This document shows, piece by piece, positions 1 to 14,287 of a stretch of DNA of 64,000 nt. The notes beneath the pieces were generated by a model. It saw only the letters and a program-made list of their open reading frames with translations, made no database searches and was not told the DNA's origin. The position numbers and the translations under genes were made by a program. This DNA is from Adiantum capillus-veneris (lineage: Eukaryota > Streptophyta > Polypodiopsida > Polypodiales > Pteridaceae). The stretch covers positions 3,083,497-3,147,496 of the forward strand of contig CM043964.1 in the NCBI GenBank assembly GCA_014529385.2, in the 5' to 3' direction. Positions within the stretch are counted from its first letter, which is position 1, and each line of letters starts with the position of its first letter.

Positions 1-4416
<4,416 letters not shown>

Positions 4417-4762
4417 CTCTCTGATACCACTGCTACAACCGGAAGCATGGCTGCCGTACAACATACTGGAAAATAGCACATAACAAGACATAAACGACTA
4501 AATCTACGTACCTGCCGACCCGCATAGCACATAACCACGACGTATGCAAACAGAGAGAGATAGAGAACGAGATAGAGCGAGCGAGAACGTGCAAGCACAC
4601 CTCCTGGAGCGGAGTGCTATGCCGGCACGGCGAGAGAGAAGAGAGGAGAGGTGAGAAGAGCAACGCATACACTGGGGCAAGAGTGACCATTTCCCTCTTG
4701 CACGTATTTCATTTATAGATTTCTTGAATGGTCAAAATGAGTACAGACTAGCCAGCCGGTCA
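4417..4762 (-). mobile_element. Copia LTR relic with tRNA-Met primer-binding site
   Basis: Read on the minus strand, an LTR of about 332 bp (4762 to 4431) contains TATAAATG and ends in GTAGCA. It is followed by TGGTATCAGAG, the site complementary to the initiator tRNA-Met 3' end. The same family recurs on the plus strand at 49946-50282: both copies share the run ATTCAAGAAATCTATAAAT, a TC-rich block, a block around TAGCACTCCGCTC and the terminal primer site. No gag or pol survives next to this copy, so it is a truncated 5' end. Confidence 0.7.
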
Positions 4763-5099
4763 TAGATGGCCAAAGCTCATAAAAGAGCACTTGAATAAAT
4801 ATACATAAAATGTAATTTCTTTTTGTAATAGCCTAGCTCAGTCAAGCCTTTTCCACCTGTCAGCTGCAATAAATAGTAAAATGTCAATTCCATAACACAT
4901 GTGATCTTTGAGCATCCCTAAGTCACCTTTTGGTCTTTGGCATCGGTTCGGTCACAATTCTCCCTTTGTGTGATCATTCGAGACTGAAATGATTATATAT
5001 GTACTCGTAGGAGATTCTGAGATCCATTCGAGGTTTTCTACAACTGTACTGACTCTTAGTCGGACAGGTATGCCCTTCAAACTATCCACCATCATTATT
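4763..5099. other. Unassigned region
   Basis: AT-rich. It may belong to the distal part of element A's 3' LTR or to its flank; the boundary could not be placed. Confidence 0.3.
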
Positions 5100-5385
5100 T
5101 TTAACCGGATTTTGGTAGTTGTAGGTCAAATTTTCCCGTTTCAGTTGTGTTTGACAAATTAGGCCCATTCCATGAGCAAAATTTGTGCATTTTCCTTGAA
5201 AATTCAAGAGAGTGTATCTTTAATTGAGCTCCAAGCCTAGACCAAATCAAAATTTGCAAAACCTCCATCTGGGGGCACCAATTGCGATCGTACCACAGAG
5301 GCCAAAATGAATTTTGACACCTGCAGATTGTAGGCGAGGTTGAGGGGAGGTTTTTTGTAGATTCTGTCCTAAGTTTTTTCAGTGA

Positions 5386-5411
5386 GGTACACCGATCGCG
5401 ATCGGTGTACC
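5386..5411. repeat. 26-bp perfect palindrome
   Basis: The core is ACCGATCGCGATCGGT, and it extends symmetrically to GGTAC/GTACC arms. Imperfect relatives lie at about 5275-5292, 40804-40825, 41249-41268, 41520-41545 and 47695-47716. As RNA it could form a stem or pair between two molecules. Confidence 0.85.
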
Positions 5412-5883
5412 ACCACCAAACTGTGATATGGCTTTGTTCCTGACCTTGTGGGGAGCACATTGATGTGTTCTCTGCTTGAAAAAAGTTTTGTTTGGATGCC
5501 TCTAAGGGCCCTTGACCTATTTGACCCGATCCGACTTTGATTTGATCCCTTCGTCCGTTTGTGTAATTCGCGCTTGCATGCGTAATAGACTCGATCTTTA
5601 CTTGATAAGGAACATACCTGTGAAATCTGGTATGAAATGCTGGCTCTGACTGTCCGTACGGGGTAGAAATGTGGCAGCTCGCTCTAGGTCAAGAAGCTGT
5701 CTTCTTCTCTCTCAAAATGTGAAAATGAACAATGAGCTTTCACTAGAAGCATCCCAATGCTCCAGATTTTGTCATTACAACTCATTATTATGCTGGTCGG
5801 ATGATAAAAACGCTAAAAATGAACATTTTGATCAAATATGTTTGAAATTGAACTCTAACATAATCAAAAAACACACACATTAT

Positions 5884-5896
5884 GTACATATATACA
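5884..5896 (-). promoter_or_regulatory. TATA-like box in element A 3' LTR
   Basis: On the minus strand the run GTATATATGTA lies about 50 bp inside the LTR end. This mirrors TATATATATA about 80 bp inside the LTR end of element E. The assignment is by position only. Confidence 0.3.
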
Positions 5897-5942
5897 CGTT
5901 GGACCCCTTAATGGTCCTGACTACTGCTAGATTCATCAATTA

Positions 5943-5957
5943 CTCCCCCCTTCCTTG
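5943..5957 (-). promoter_or_regulatory. Polypurine tract of element A
   Basis: On the minus strand this reads CAAGGAAGGGGGGAG. The identical 15-mer lies at the corresponding place in element E (59299-59313), which marks the internal/3' LTR junction in both. Confidence 0.7.
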
Positions 5958-6264
5958 ACTGAGCCGTCCCGGACGAAGGTTGGGTGCATGTGCATGGGTT
6001 TTGAAATCTGTGTCTATGCATGGCCGTGTGATGTGGCCCTATTCTGATGTTTGAGACAATGCGTTGGGTAACAAAGTTCTGTGCGAGATGCGGGGACTGA
6101 ATGTAGTTTTCAGTGGATTTTGATGGCGAGGATAGATGTGTATGGAACAGAAGAGCTTGCAGTTGAATTGCTCTTTCCCTGATTGTTGGTGTTGTGATGC
6201 CAACTATTTTTGGAACCCATTTGTATGCGGTTTGTTGTATCTTTACAGATTCGACTTTAGTTTC

Positions 6265-6950
6265 CTAAATTTTCATAGGTTTCCAGTGCCATTTTGGAGG
6301 TTCAGGCTTCCTGTTTTGAGTTTTAGGTTTCCTTTCGAGCTTTGTCGTCACTGAATCTTTGGTTTTCTCCAGTTTTGGTTGCCATTTCCACTCTAGAGTA
6401 ACTCTTGAAGGTCTTTGATATGGTGCTGATTTCGTCTGGAGTTTGTCCTTGGGTAACCATATCTGGCTCGGTTTTTCGGCATAATTCTTTTCTTTATCCT
6501 TACTTTTTGAATAGCCTTTTTTGGTGTTTTTGGCTGATGAGCTGGTTGCTTTTTGTCGATGGGGATACTCGGCCACAAGTGATCTGTTTTGGTGAATGGA
6601 GTCATGTACGTGTTAGAGTCGTGTGTGTACATCAACGCATGTTCTGACCATTTAGTGATTGCATTGTACGTTCTCATCCATGGAACTCCCAAACATAGTG
6701 ATTCTCTGATATCTCCGTCTTTCATTACGAAAAATTGATGAGGACAACTATTTCCATCAATATTGATTGGTAAGTTTACTATCCCCAATGTTGGCATTGT
6801 TGCTCCATTTGCGGCTTGTAAATCACGTGTGGATTGCACGAGGGGTTCATCTGTAAGCATCTTGTAAGTGGAGAAGTTGACCACATTGAATCTTGCTCCT
6901 GTGTCAATCAATGCTCGTTGATATCTGCCATGTGGAAGTCTGACATTGAT
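6265..6950 (-). pseudogene. Element A second aspartic protease and basic tail
   Basis: This lies downstream of the integrase C-terminus on the minus strand. It reads as a retropepsin: an N-terminal strand, then LIDTGARFNVV at about 6911-6880 with the catalytic DTG, and LGVPWM about 75 residues later in the position of the usual ILGRPW motif. A lysine- and proline-rich tail follows, with QIWLPK and WKWQPK, split over two frames near 6450. The same order (integrase, charged linker, DTG protease, W-x-P-K tail) occurs in element E. Retropepsins cleave the polyprotein, and element A already has a separate DSG protease upstream of RT. The role of this one is unknown; self-processing or a C-terminal structural product is an inference. 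Confidence 0.75.
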
Positions 6951-6971
6951 GCGAACATTGATTCCTGTTTT

Positions 6972-7334
6972 TCATTGCTCATCAGTGTGAATTATCGAAA
7001 GAGGAATTTGATCCGTATCTGCTGGTTGAGGAAGTCTTTGTTGTTGTAAGTTTTGTTTTCGTTTAAAAATCCTAATTCTGGCCTCCTCCTGCACTTGAGC
7101 TTTTATCTCATTTTCTTTGTTCTTGCGCTCCTTCGCAGCGTGTATTTTGGCAACCATTTCTGAGGTTAGTGGTAGGTTGTACTTCTTTAGTCTGCAACCA
7201 CTAATCCAGTTAGGCATTTCCCCTTCCTCTAATGTCGCAAGTTTAATGGCACCACTAGATGATATGTCATGAATCACATAGGGTCCATTGCCTCGCTTTT
7301 TGAGTTTTCGGGAATGTTGTTTCAGGGTATATAT
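6972..7334 (-). pseudogene. Element A integrase C-terminal domain and charged linker
   Basis: Minus strand. The start of this piece, RKLKKRGNGPYVIHDI, followed by the strand motif AIKLATLEEGEMPNWISG, is typical of the small beta-barrel at the end of Gypsy integrases. It continues into a Lys/Glu-rich helical segment (about 7165-7000) that leads to the second protease, as in element E. Its upstream edge is the LTR-like insertion at 7335. The frame is continuous with 9410-9650 once that insert and one ATAT are removed. Confidence 0.8.
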
Positions 7335-9409
7335 TGAGTGGCATAAAATGGTAACCATCTTTTTGCAACATTTGTCAGCCTACTCAACGTCCTCTTCCTC
7401 ATATGTGTATATATTTTTCTACGCTATTAAGTTATCTAGAGTAAATTCCCCCTCTTCGTTTAACCTTTGTGGCGACACATACATTATACTCTTCCCAAAA
7501 ATGTCACCTTAGTCATATATTTATATTACCACCCTTTTCTTTTTTGCTTTGTAAATAGAATAAGCATACAATAACCAACTATATACCCCCAAACTTTCTT
7601 ACCTCTTGTGAATTAGTAGTAGAAAAATAATATATCCATCTTCCACCCCATATAGATAAATTCCCATGGAAATCAACTCTCCACTTGTCTTTACCAAAGA
7701 TTATGGTCCCTCTCTACAAGTCTTCTATGCCCCCTACATAGGTGGCCCAATATCTCTTAAGAATATACATATAGTTTCTCTCCTTTCAAAAAGACTCCAA
7801 TTGTATATTATTTTCACAAGCAAATAATATTGGGCCCAACTCTATTTGTTTAAGCATCATAGCCTTTTGAAAAAGCATGATTCCCCTTGTATGCATACAA
7901 GCAAAGGGCCCATACAAGAAGATTTGGAAGCAAAAGGTTCCCTAGCCTAGTGTGGACCTTCCAAACTGAATTCCTTGGTGCATGGGCATGAAGAATAGTC
8001 CAAATTCATATCAAACATGTTTAGAAGGTCAATTTTTCCTTTTGAAGCATGTCATTCCGAGCTACAGGTAAAAAGTTATGGTCAAAATAGTGTAAATCTG
8101 TCAGATTCGCAGCAAAAGGGAACTGTAAATCAAGTAAATCAAGAGGGTGAGATCTTATTTTTCCCCTACTCATCTTCGAGAAGAGCAATGAGTGTTCAAG
8201 GTCACTTGCATGTGATGGGACCAACCTAAAGATGCTTTCTAAATGCCAAGACAGACAAGTTGAGATACCCCGCAGGAGCCACCCGTAGGGCCTCATGGTG
8301 GGGCCCACCTACATTATGCACCCCTATGGAGCCTTCACGGTTTAAAATGATATTTTTGGTGAATAAATAGTCCCTTTTATGTCCAAAATTCAATGAGTGG
8401 TCAAAGGACACTTAATTAGGTTTAATCACTTACTCTAATTAAGTGTAGCATAATCCCACTCCTACACAACTATAAATAGCCCCCCTTGGAGAGACTCAAG
8501 GACACACACCTATATTTTCAACTTCATGTTGTTTCTTGATCAATAGTAGAGAAAACCCCAACTCTCCCTCTTTCACATCCTCCCTCCTAACCCATCTCTT
8601 TGGAGGAAGTGTAACTCTATTCTCCACTCTTTCCATTCTACAATCTCTTACTCCATCAACCCAATAAATCATTTGTAGCACCTCAATAACTTGTAAATAC
8701 ATCATGATCTCTCTCATGGTTATGTTAATGATCATGAAATCATCTTCAAAACTTTCAAGTGTCGCAATTCGTGATGGTTAGCCAGCGTCTGTCCTCCCCT
8801 TAAAAGGTGTGCGAGAAATCAAGTAAGTGTTTTATTCTCAATTTACCATTGGTTTGATTCTCCACACTTATTCAATTGTTCTAAAGAAATTTCTCACTCC
8901 AACTCTCTTTTTCTTCATTACATATGCATGTGGCTACTTCTCATGGTGATTTGATTTGTATCATGGCATTGCATAGATGGAGATGAGCTCTCTATGCAAA
9001 GTGTGTTAGTTTGATGTAAGTGATTCTCTTGTGTGTTTGAGAGGCAAGTCTTGTGCGCATGATTTTTTGATGAGTGCTTGAGAGAGGAAGAGTTTGGATG
9101 TATTATGGGTATTCTTATGGGGAGAAGGCGAATGCTATTCCACAAAATTGCATATTTCATTTTGATGCACGGCATTGGGTTGCATAATCGTTGATGGTGT
9201 TCAAGTGTCCAAAGTGTATATAGAGTAAGGGGGTTTTCAAAGTGTGTTGCTTGAGTGGGTGAGTGCAAGTGTTATTTTGATTGGTTTCCTTCTCCACTCC
9301 CAAAAGAAGGTGGTGCCCCAAGTAGTGTGCGTACCTCTTTACGAACATTTTGTGAGGGTAGGCCCATTGGTTTGGGTTTAGAGGCCCCATTTCAAAAAGC
9401 TTGCCCTCA
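7335..9409 (+). mobile_element. 2,075-bp solo LTR-like insertion
   Basis: It begins TGAGTGGCA and ends TTGCCCTCA, imperfect TG...CA inverted ends, and is flanked by ATAT at 7331-7334 and 9410-9413. Its removal restores the integrase frame of element A exactly. It contains a good plus-strand TATA box at 8471 but no gag or pol, so a solo LTR left by recombination between two LTRs is the simplest reading. Its ends do not match the LTRs of B, C or D. Confidence 0.6.
8471..8479 (+). promoter_or_regulatory. TATA box in the solo LTR
   Basis: The run TATAAATAG is preceded by CTACACAAC and followed by a C-rich stretch. It sits a little past the middle of the insert, which would give a U3 of about 1.1 kb in plus orientation. 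Confidence 0.45.
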
Positions 9410-10210
9410 ATATTAAGACGTAATTCCCCGTAGCAAATTCCTTGTTGATAACATGTTGATCAAAGAATGATTTCATGTTTCGTTTTTGCGCGTAGATTGA
9501 TGCAACGGCTCTCAATCTAGTTTCATCCAGTTTTTCCAAGATATCTACCTGATTAGATAATTCATGGCCCATCCATTCTAATTCTTTAGCGACCTGAAGC
9601 GTGGGGATAAGAAATTCAAGTGGCAAAATTGCTTGAATTCCATAAACCATGTTGAACGAAGTCGTTCCGATTGATATTTTGTAAGCTACTCTATATGCCC
9701 ATAAAGCTGAATGCAGCTTTTAATCCCAGTCAGCTCTCGATTCGCTAACAATTTTGGTGAGAATTGTCACCAAAATCTTGTTTGTACTTTCTGCTTGGCC
9801 GTTAGCTTGTGGGTGATAGGGAGCTGACTTACTGTGAATTACCATGAATTCTTCCAATAGGAATTCGATCACTTCATTGATGAAGTGAGTTCCTCTATCG
9901 CTCACTATCTCTATTGGTAAGTCATATCTGGTGAAAATGTTCTCATACAAAAACTGTGCTGTCATTTTTGCATCATTTCTGGTTGTTGCTTTCGCTTCCA
10001 CCCATTTTGTTAGATAATCTGTTGCCACAATAATGTATTGAGCGTGCGTTTTATATCCCGGAGGCGCTATCGGTCCTACAAAATCTATTCCCCATTTTGT
10101 AAACACTCTTGCCCCCATCATTGGCCTCAAGGACATATCATCTCATGCTCTAGGAATTTTTGTCTTCTGGCAATCGTCACATCGTTTCACAAACTCTTCA
10201 GCGTCCATGA
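9410..10210 (-). pseudogene. Element A integrase catalytic core
   Basis: From its right edge on the minus strand it begins with the second half of an H2C2 zinc module (about 10206-10160), whose first half lies at 34.5-34.6 kb beyond element D. The RNase H-fold core follows with the three acidic positions: KWGIDFVG (Asp, about 10090), VSDRGTHF (Asp, about 9900) and NGQAESTN (Glu, about 9795). A stop in the region 9651-9720 separates it from the DNA-binding part that ends at 9410. The core motifs look intact; the element is broken elsewhere. Confidence 0.88.
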
Positions 10211-10399
10211 TGAAGGGGGTCGGGGAGCACCACAGACGGAGAGTGAGAGAGAGAGAAGGAGACACACACACAAGTGTGGGTGGGGAGACTCAAAGAGTGA
10301 GCAGCCCCCTATACACTTATGCTATGTATAAGGTATACAAGTCAGTGGGCGCCCAGACTCTGGGCGGCCGGGCAAGGCACATGCGCCTATACCCCAACA
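10211..10399 (-). repeat. Element D 3' LTR
   Basis: Begins TGAAGGGGG, ends CCCCAACA, and pairs with 34316-34508. About nine substitutions and a GA-tract length change separate the two (about 5% by eye). A purine-rich AAGTGGGAGGT lies just inside on the minus strand. Confidence 0.9.
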
Positions 10400-10478
10400 A
10401 CCTCCCACTTAAAGGCGACTGTGCCTTTAAGCAAGAGAACCTAGTCTAAAGACTACAAAAGTCGAGAGAAAATCGCTC

Positions 10479-10796
10479 TCAATCGATGCCCACTAGCTGG
10501 ATGTGATCGTGTGCATCCGGCATTTCTGCTCCCGTGTAAGTCCATACACCACCAGACGTACCGCACACGTACTTCAAGTATGTACGCAATACCTGCATAT
10601 CTCCCTCGTGCACTATGCCATCTTCAGTCAACAAACGACTGACAACCCCAACTACAAATTCTCCCACTGCAGCTGCGATATCCGGTCTCAAGATCAGCAT
10701 CTCATACATGAGACCACCGAATGCCAATGCAATGCTAGCGGGCCCTGCTAGCTCTACGGAGCATGTATCAACATATATATCCCTGTCAATAGGCAT
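10479..10796 (-). pseudogene. Element D RT C-terminus/RNase H fragment
   Basis: The minus-strand peptide contains GLMYEM followed by RPDIAAAVG and then LRTYLKYVCGTSGGV. This matches the conserved Copia stretch at the end of RT leading to the LRYLKGT motif before RNase H. The RNase H catalytic region is missing before the LTR. With no upstream RT palm domain in the element, it cannot be functional. Confidence 0.7.
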
Positions 10797-11234
10797 CTCT
10801 CACTGACAAGGTGTGTCACCCACATGCATCTCCTGAATGTCCACAAAAGACGCATCAACCTATCGTGCAACCTCAAAGCAATCAAGATGCTCTAGGTGTC
10901 TGTTGGAAGACATATCCTGCACAACTATATCCCCATGCTCACTGTCGAGCATAGAAAGGAATGACTGCATAATCGCTGACATCTCAGCCTCCTCTGCAAT
11001 CATCCACTGCAAACATGACCACTCAATATGTTGTGACTCACTAGAGATCTCATGCTCTAACTCCTTATGCATAGACTCTTGTACAATGTCCTCTTGTCAT
11101 GACTCACTAGAGCAAGACCGCTCTACCTGTCTATCCTGCATAGAAGTATCTCGCACAATTGACTCTCTGCTTTTCTCAATCACTACCAAAGCATGCATGT
11201 ATGACTCTGTCACCTCTCTTTGTGACTGCTCAAG
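10797..11234 (-). other. Element D spacer, no recognised domain
   Basis: A minus-strand ORF of 70 codons (11072-10860) is rich in Glu, Ser and His and resembles no RT or integrase motif. In a complete Copia element this position would hold integrase and RT, so a large deletion or replacement has occurred. Confidence 0.4.
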
Positions 11235-11586
11235 TCATGCCCCAACTGTGTGCACAACGAGCTCACTACTTTGCACTCCATGCAAAGCACCTTGCAATCC
11301 ATGAGCAAAAGAGATTGTCCGGGTCTCTCGCTCTCTGCATGGCTGTAACAAGATTGAGACTCGACCATCTCGCACCAGTACTACGTGCAATGGGTACCAT
11401 GTGCCAACTCTAGCACCTCTCGCAATCACTAGAAAACCCAAATGCAACGCAAAAGATCGCTCAAGCAGCGATACCCGACATCCACTATCCGAGAACTGTC
11501 AGACTGAGATCAAATCTCGTCTCAGATCTGGCACATAACGCACATGATGCAGGGTAAATCGCACACCACTGGGCAAGGATAAACAT
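11235..11586 (-). pseudogene. Element D protease C-terminal and pre-integrase remnant
   Basis: The minus-strand reading contains VRYVPDLRRDLISV, the Copia motif between protease and the GAG-pre-integrase domain, then a stop and LVIARGARVGTWYPLHVV, the strand that precedes the integrase zinc site. It joins in frame with 23074-23096 and 32326-32425 once B and C are removed. Confidence 0.7.
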
Positions 11587-11590
11587 ACGT

Positions 11591-12735
11591 TGTCAGGAGT
11601 CTTTTTGAGCAAGGGATTGCGCATATGTACATACACATGCATGGTGCATCAAATAAAGGATTACCCAATTTCCATAGCCAGGTGGTTACATGGGGCCCAT
11701 GTGTGTACAAGTAGGACAGGGTGTACATAGTGCAACGATTTTCACTATTATCAGTACTAGTGTGTTTTTTCTACAATAAGGAGGAGTTGGTAGCGCGTAA
11801 AACTTCTCGAGGAAGCTATCCGCGGGCCGACGACATGAGGTCAGCAGGTGCGTTAGATGGCATCTAGTGGCGTCAGGAGGGCAAACGAGGTCAATATTTG
11901 CACGGGGATGAGGACGGACAGAACGTGGGTGTTTTCTTGTGAGAGTTATGTAGAAAGGTCATCATTAGGACCACTTTTTGGGGCCACTTCACGTGGTGGC
12001 GAGATGCATTATTGGAAAAAAGCTGAGTGCCAGGTGTGCGAATGATGCAAAAAGGTGACAACTATGCACTGCGAGGTCAGTTTTTGGCCTGTTCGAGGTC
12101 CGTTTGAGGTCATCTAAAAGGCCAAGGGTGCCCAAGTAATAAAGCTAAGCGTGGGAACTGAAAAAATAGAGAGAAGACCAAAAAAAACGTGGAGAAGAGA
12201 GGAGGAACAGCCGCAGGTGTGTTTTTGCTCATTTTGGAGCCTGTTTTGGCCGTAAACTGCTCATCCGAGGTCGGATTTGAGCACTTTGACATTGTAGACT
12301 AGGGTTTTGGGCTGTTCCGGACACGATGGCGCTGTCCATTTTGCCAAATTCCTCACCCTTTTTTTGCTATTTTTGCTGTGTAAGTTTCTCCTATGAATGA
12401 AGCTTCTTCTCCAATTTGTGATTGTATCTTGCATATTTTACCCATATTGTGTGAGCTGTTTGTCCCATTGGTGCTGGCACAAGCTCATTTGTATCTAAAC
12501 ATCATAAATTCTCCTCTTTTGATCTGATTTTTTTTGGGTGTGTGTGTGTGTTTGTGTGGAGTGGGAAAGTGGATAGTCTCTCTCCTCTCACTCTAGAGGT
12601 GTGTTTCCTGCCTAGGCCAGGTGTGTTGTGTAAGCCAAGTGGTGCCCCATAGTGTGTGTGTGTGTGTGTGTATCTTCCCAAGATTGTGTGTCGGGTCGTT
12701 ATAGAGGCGCTGTGTGTGTTTTCATCCCGCTCACA
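11591..12735 (+). repeat. Element B 5' LTR
   Basis: Begins TGTCAGGAGT and ends CCCGCTCACA. It pairs with 21928-23069 with many C/T and G/A differences. Short ORFs shared by both LTRs follow from the duplication and are not evidence of coding. Confidence 0.95.
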
Positions 12736-12740
12736 TTCTT

Positions 12741-12757
12741 TTGGCACCCCCACGGAG
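12741..12757 (+). promoter_or_regulatory. Element B primer-binding site
   Basis: TTGGCACCCCCACGGAG starts 5 bp after the LTR. It is related to TTGGTGCCCCCACTGAG at the same place in element C. I could not assign the matching tRNA with confidence. Confidence 0.6.
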
Positions 12758-12809
12758 GATCTTCTTCGAGTACCTTCTGCTTCGAGCTTTAAGCTTCAAG
12801 ATTCGGGGC

Positions 12810-12857
12810 TACAGGTTACAGGTTATAGGTTACAGGTTATAGGTTATAGGTTACAGG
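12810..12857 (+). repeat. Short tandem repeat in element B leader
   Basis: About six head-to-tail units of AGGTTACA or AGGTTATA in the untranslated leader. Confidence 0.85.
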
Positions 12858-13463
12858 GAAAGGTACACGTACAGGTGATTCACACAGGTAGAGGTAGCTG
12901 GAGTACAGTGATATACCAGCAGTGATGTCACTTGCAGTTGTTGTGGGTATGCATCACTTGGCGCCTATTTGAGCGCATTTTCTATTGGATTGTACGTTAC
13001 TTGTGGAAACTGCCATTGTACGCCTTTGTGGAGCCATATTTGGTTTTATTTGGCAGTCCCAGCCATTTCTGAGACTTGGTCTGGAAGATAGTCATTTCTG
13101 AGACTTGACTATATGCGATTTGCATTAACCTTCGTGTGAGGGTCGATAGCGTGAGGTTTTATTGAGCTGGGGGATTCTCAAATGTGGAGATCCTTTCGGT
13201 GATACAGGTAGCTGGAGCACCCTTTTCGTGACCTCGCCATAGGCTATGTACTAGTGAGTCCTATTTGATGCTCGGGTTCTATTGTTGACAGTTTATGCAT
13301 ACATATACAGTCTATATTTTGGGTTCCTACTGCTCTACTTCTGGGGAAACTCTGTCAAATTTTTTCCAAGTTGTGATGGCTGGTTTTTTGGTCTTTTGAG
13401 CCATTTATGTTGTTATGCTACTAAAATTTTGGCAAAATCAGAGGTTAAGTCAGGTGTGCCTTC

Positions 13464-13706
13464 TTGGGAGCTTCATGGTTGGCTTTAATGGATGATCAAA
13501 ATGGCCCTAAATTCACTCCATTTCATTTAGCTCAAAGAATCCAGATCAATGTTCATGTGTCCCGAGAGGTTTTTTTCCAGCAGCACATAGTCTTTATGTT
13601 CGGGCCAAGAAGATTACGAGAGATCTTGGAATGTCCTTTGCCTGTTGTAATTCCGATGATCAACTATGAAAACTCATTTGATGTGCATGTGTTTGTCCTT
13701 ATCTAA
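13464..13706 (+). CDS. Pre-gag leader ORF of element B
   Basis: An 80-codon ORF ends 103 bp before the gag start. Its last 36 residues align without gaps to the last 36 residues of a leader ORF in element C (25212-25430): shared positions include Met, Gly, Glu, Leu, two Pro and the terminal VL plus aliphatic residue, and the stop falls at the same place. This suggests an old shared protein upstream of gag, similar in position to the ORF1 known from Ogre-type Gypsy elements. The function is unknown. The true start and any upstream exon or frameshifted part (another ORF lies at 13282-13488) are unresolved. Confidence 0.5.
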   Translation: MGASWLALMDDQNGPKFTPFHLAQRIQINVHVSREVFFQQHIVFMFGPRRLREILECPLPVVIPMINYENSFDVHVFVLI

Positions 13707-13808
13707 AGTTGAGCTCCATTGAAGTTTTTGGGATTGGGTAGTCAAAAGTTTTGGGTTCTTGCACGTGTGTTCAAAGTGGTTCTCAAAGCATTGAAACTTG
13801 GGTAGCCA

Positions 13809-14037
13809 TGGCTTTCTCTTATCCGGAGTTTCATGGAAGAAGTGATGAAGATGTGGAAGAATTTTTGGAAAAGATGGAGGTTGCCTGCATTAGCAACCAG
13901 ATTCATGACCCTGCGCAGATGTTACGTCTTCTCCAAATTTGTTTGAAGAGTGATGCACGAGTTTGGTCTAAAGCATTTGAAGAGGAGTTGCGTGTGGCTG
14001 ATCCACCTGTAAGGTTGAGTTGGGACAATCTACGACA
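13809..14037 (+). pseudogene. Element B gag, N-terminal part
   Basis: The reading frame opens with MAFSYPEFHGRSDEDVEEFL, the usual start of plant Gypsy capsid domains (a Phe-rich hydrophobic start, then an acidic helix). It shares pattern with the gag of element C (FPTFKG, then FLDDFEVAC). It is interrupted at 14038 by the gag-only element and resumes at 16779 in the same domain. Gag forms the particle that packages the element RNA. Confidence 0.8.
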
Positions 14038-14287
14038 TGTTGGGACTCGGCTAGGGTGGATGCTCATGTGAAGCATTCATAGTGAGTGTGTGTGAGTGTA
14101 AATGAGAATGTACACAATAGAGAAAGAGAATGCAACCTTCTATTATGCAAATGAGAGATTGAGTTACATGCTTGAGAGCCTTCTCTTATATAGGCTTATG
14201 ATGGAAGGCCTAGAATGTTCTAGGGATAGAGATTGTTCCCGCATGGTTTAGGTAAGAGTGAGTGTGAGCTTGTGTTTATACTCTTCA
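14038..14287 (-). repeat. Gag-only element 3' LTR
   Basis: Begins TGTTGGGACT and ends ATACTCTTCA, 250 bp, with no difference from 16524-16773 seen by eye. Confidence 0.95.

Larger units (their letters stand above)
5100..5942 (-). repeat. Probable 3' LTR of Gypsy element A (left end unresolved)
   Basis: The right end is set by a 15-bp polypurine tract on the minus strand at 5943-5957. This tract is identical to the one beside the 3' LTR of element E (59299-59313). A minus-strand TATA-like sequence lies only about 50 bp inside. The region holds two copies of the palindrome family seen in A's other non-coding parts. I could not align it convincingly with the candidate 5' LTR (from 42086), so the left end is a guess. 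Confidence 0.4.

Noticed and set aside
4417-4429. tRNA gene at the TCTGATACCA sequences
   Set aside because: These short matches (also near 16511, 34302, 47177, 53907) are retrotransposon primer sites, with no cloverleaf around them.
5101-5460. 119-codon minus-strand ORF
   Set aside because: Composition is random-looking, it spans the palindrome, and it lies in the probable LTR.
6265-7334. Downstream protease of A as a fragment of another inserted element
   Set aside because: No LTR, duplication or break separates it from integrase; E has the same arrangement in one frame up to the DTG motif.
11857-12045. 62-65-codon ORF present at 11857 and 22185
   Set aside because: Both copies are the two LTRs of element B, so shared sequence is due to the LTR duplication and is not evidence of coding.
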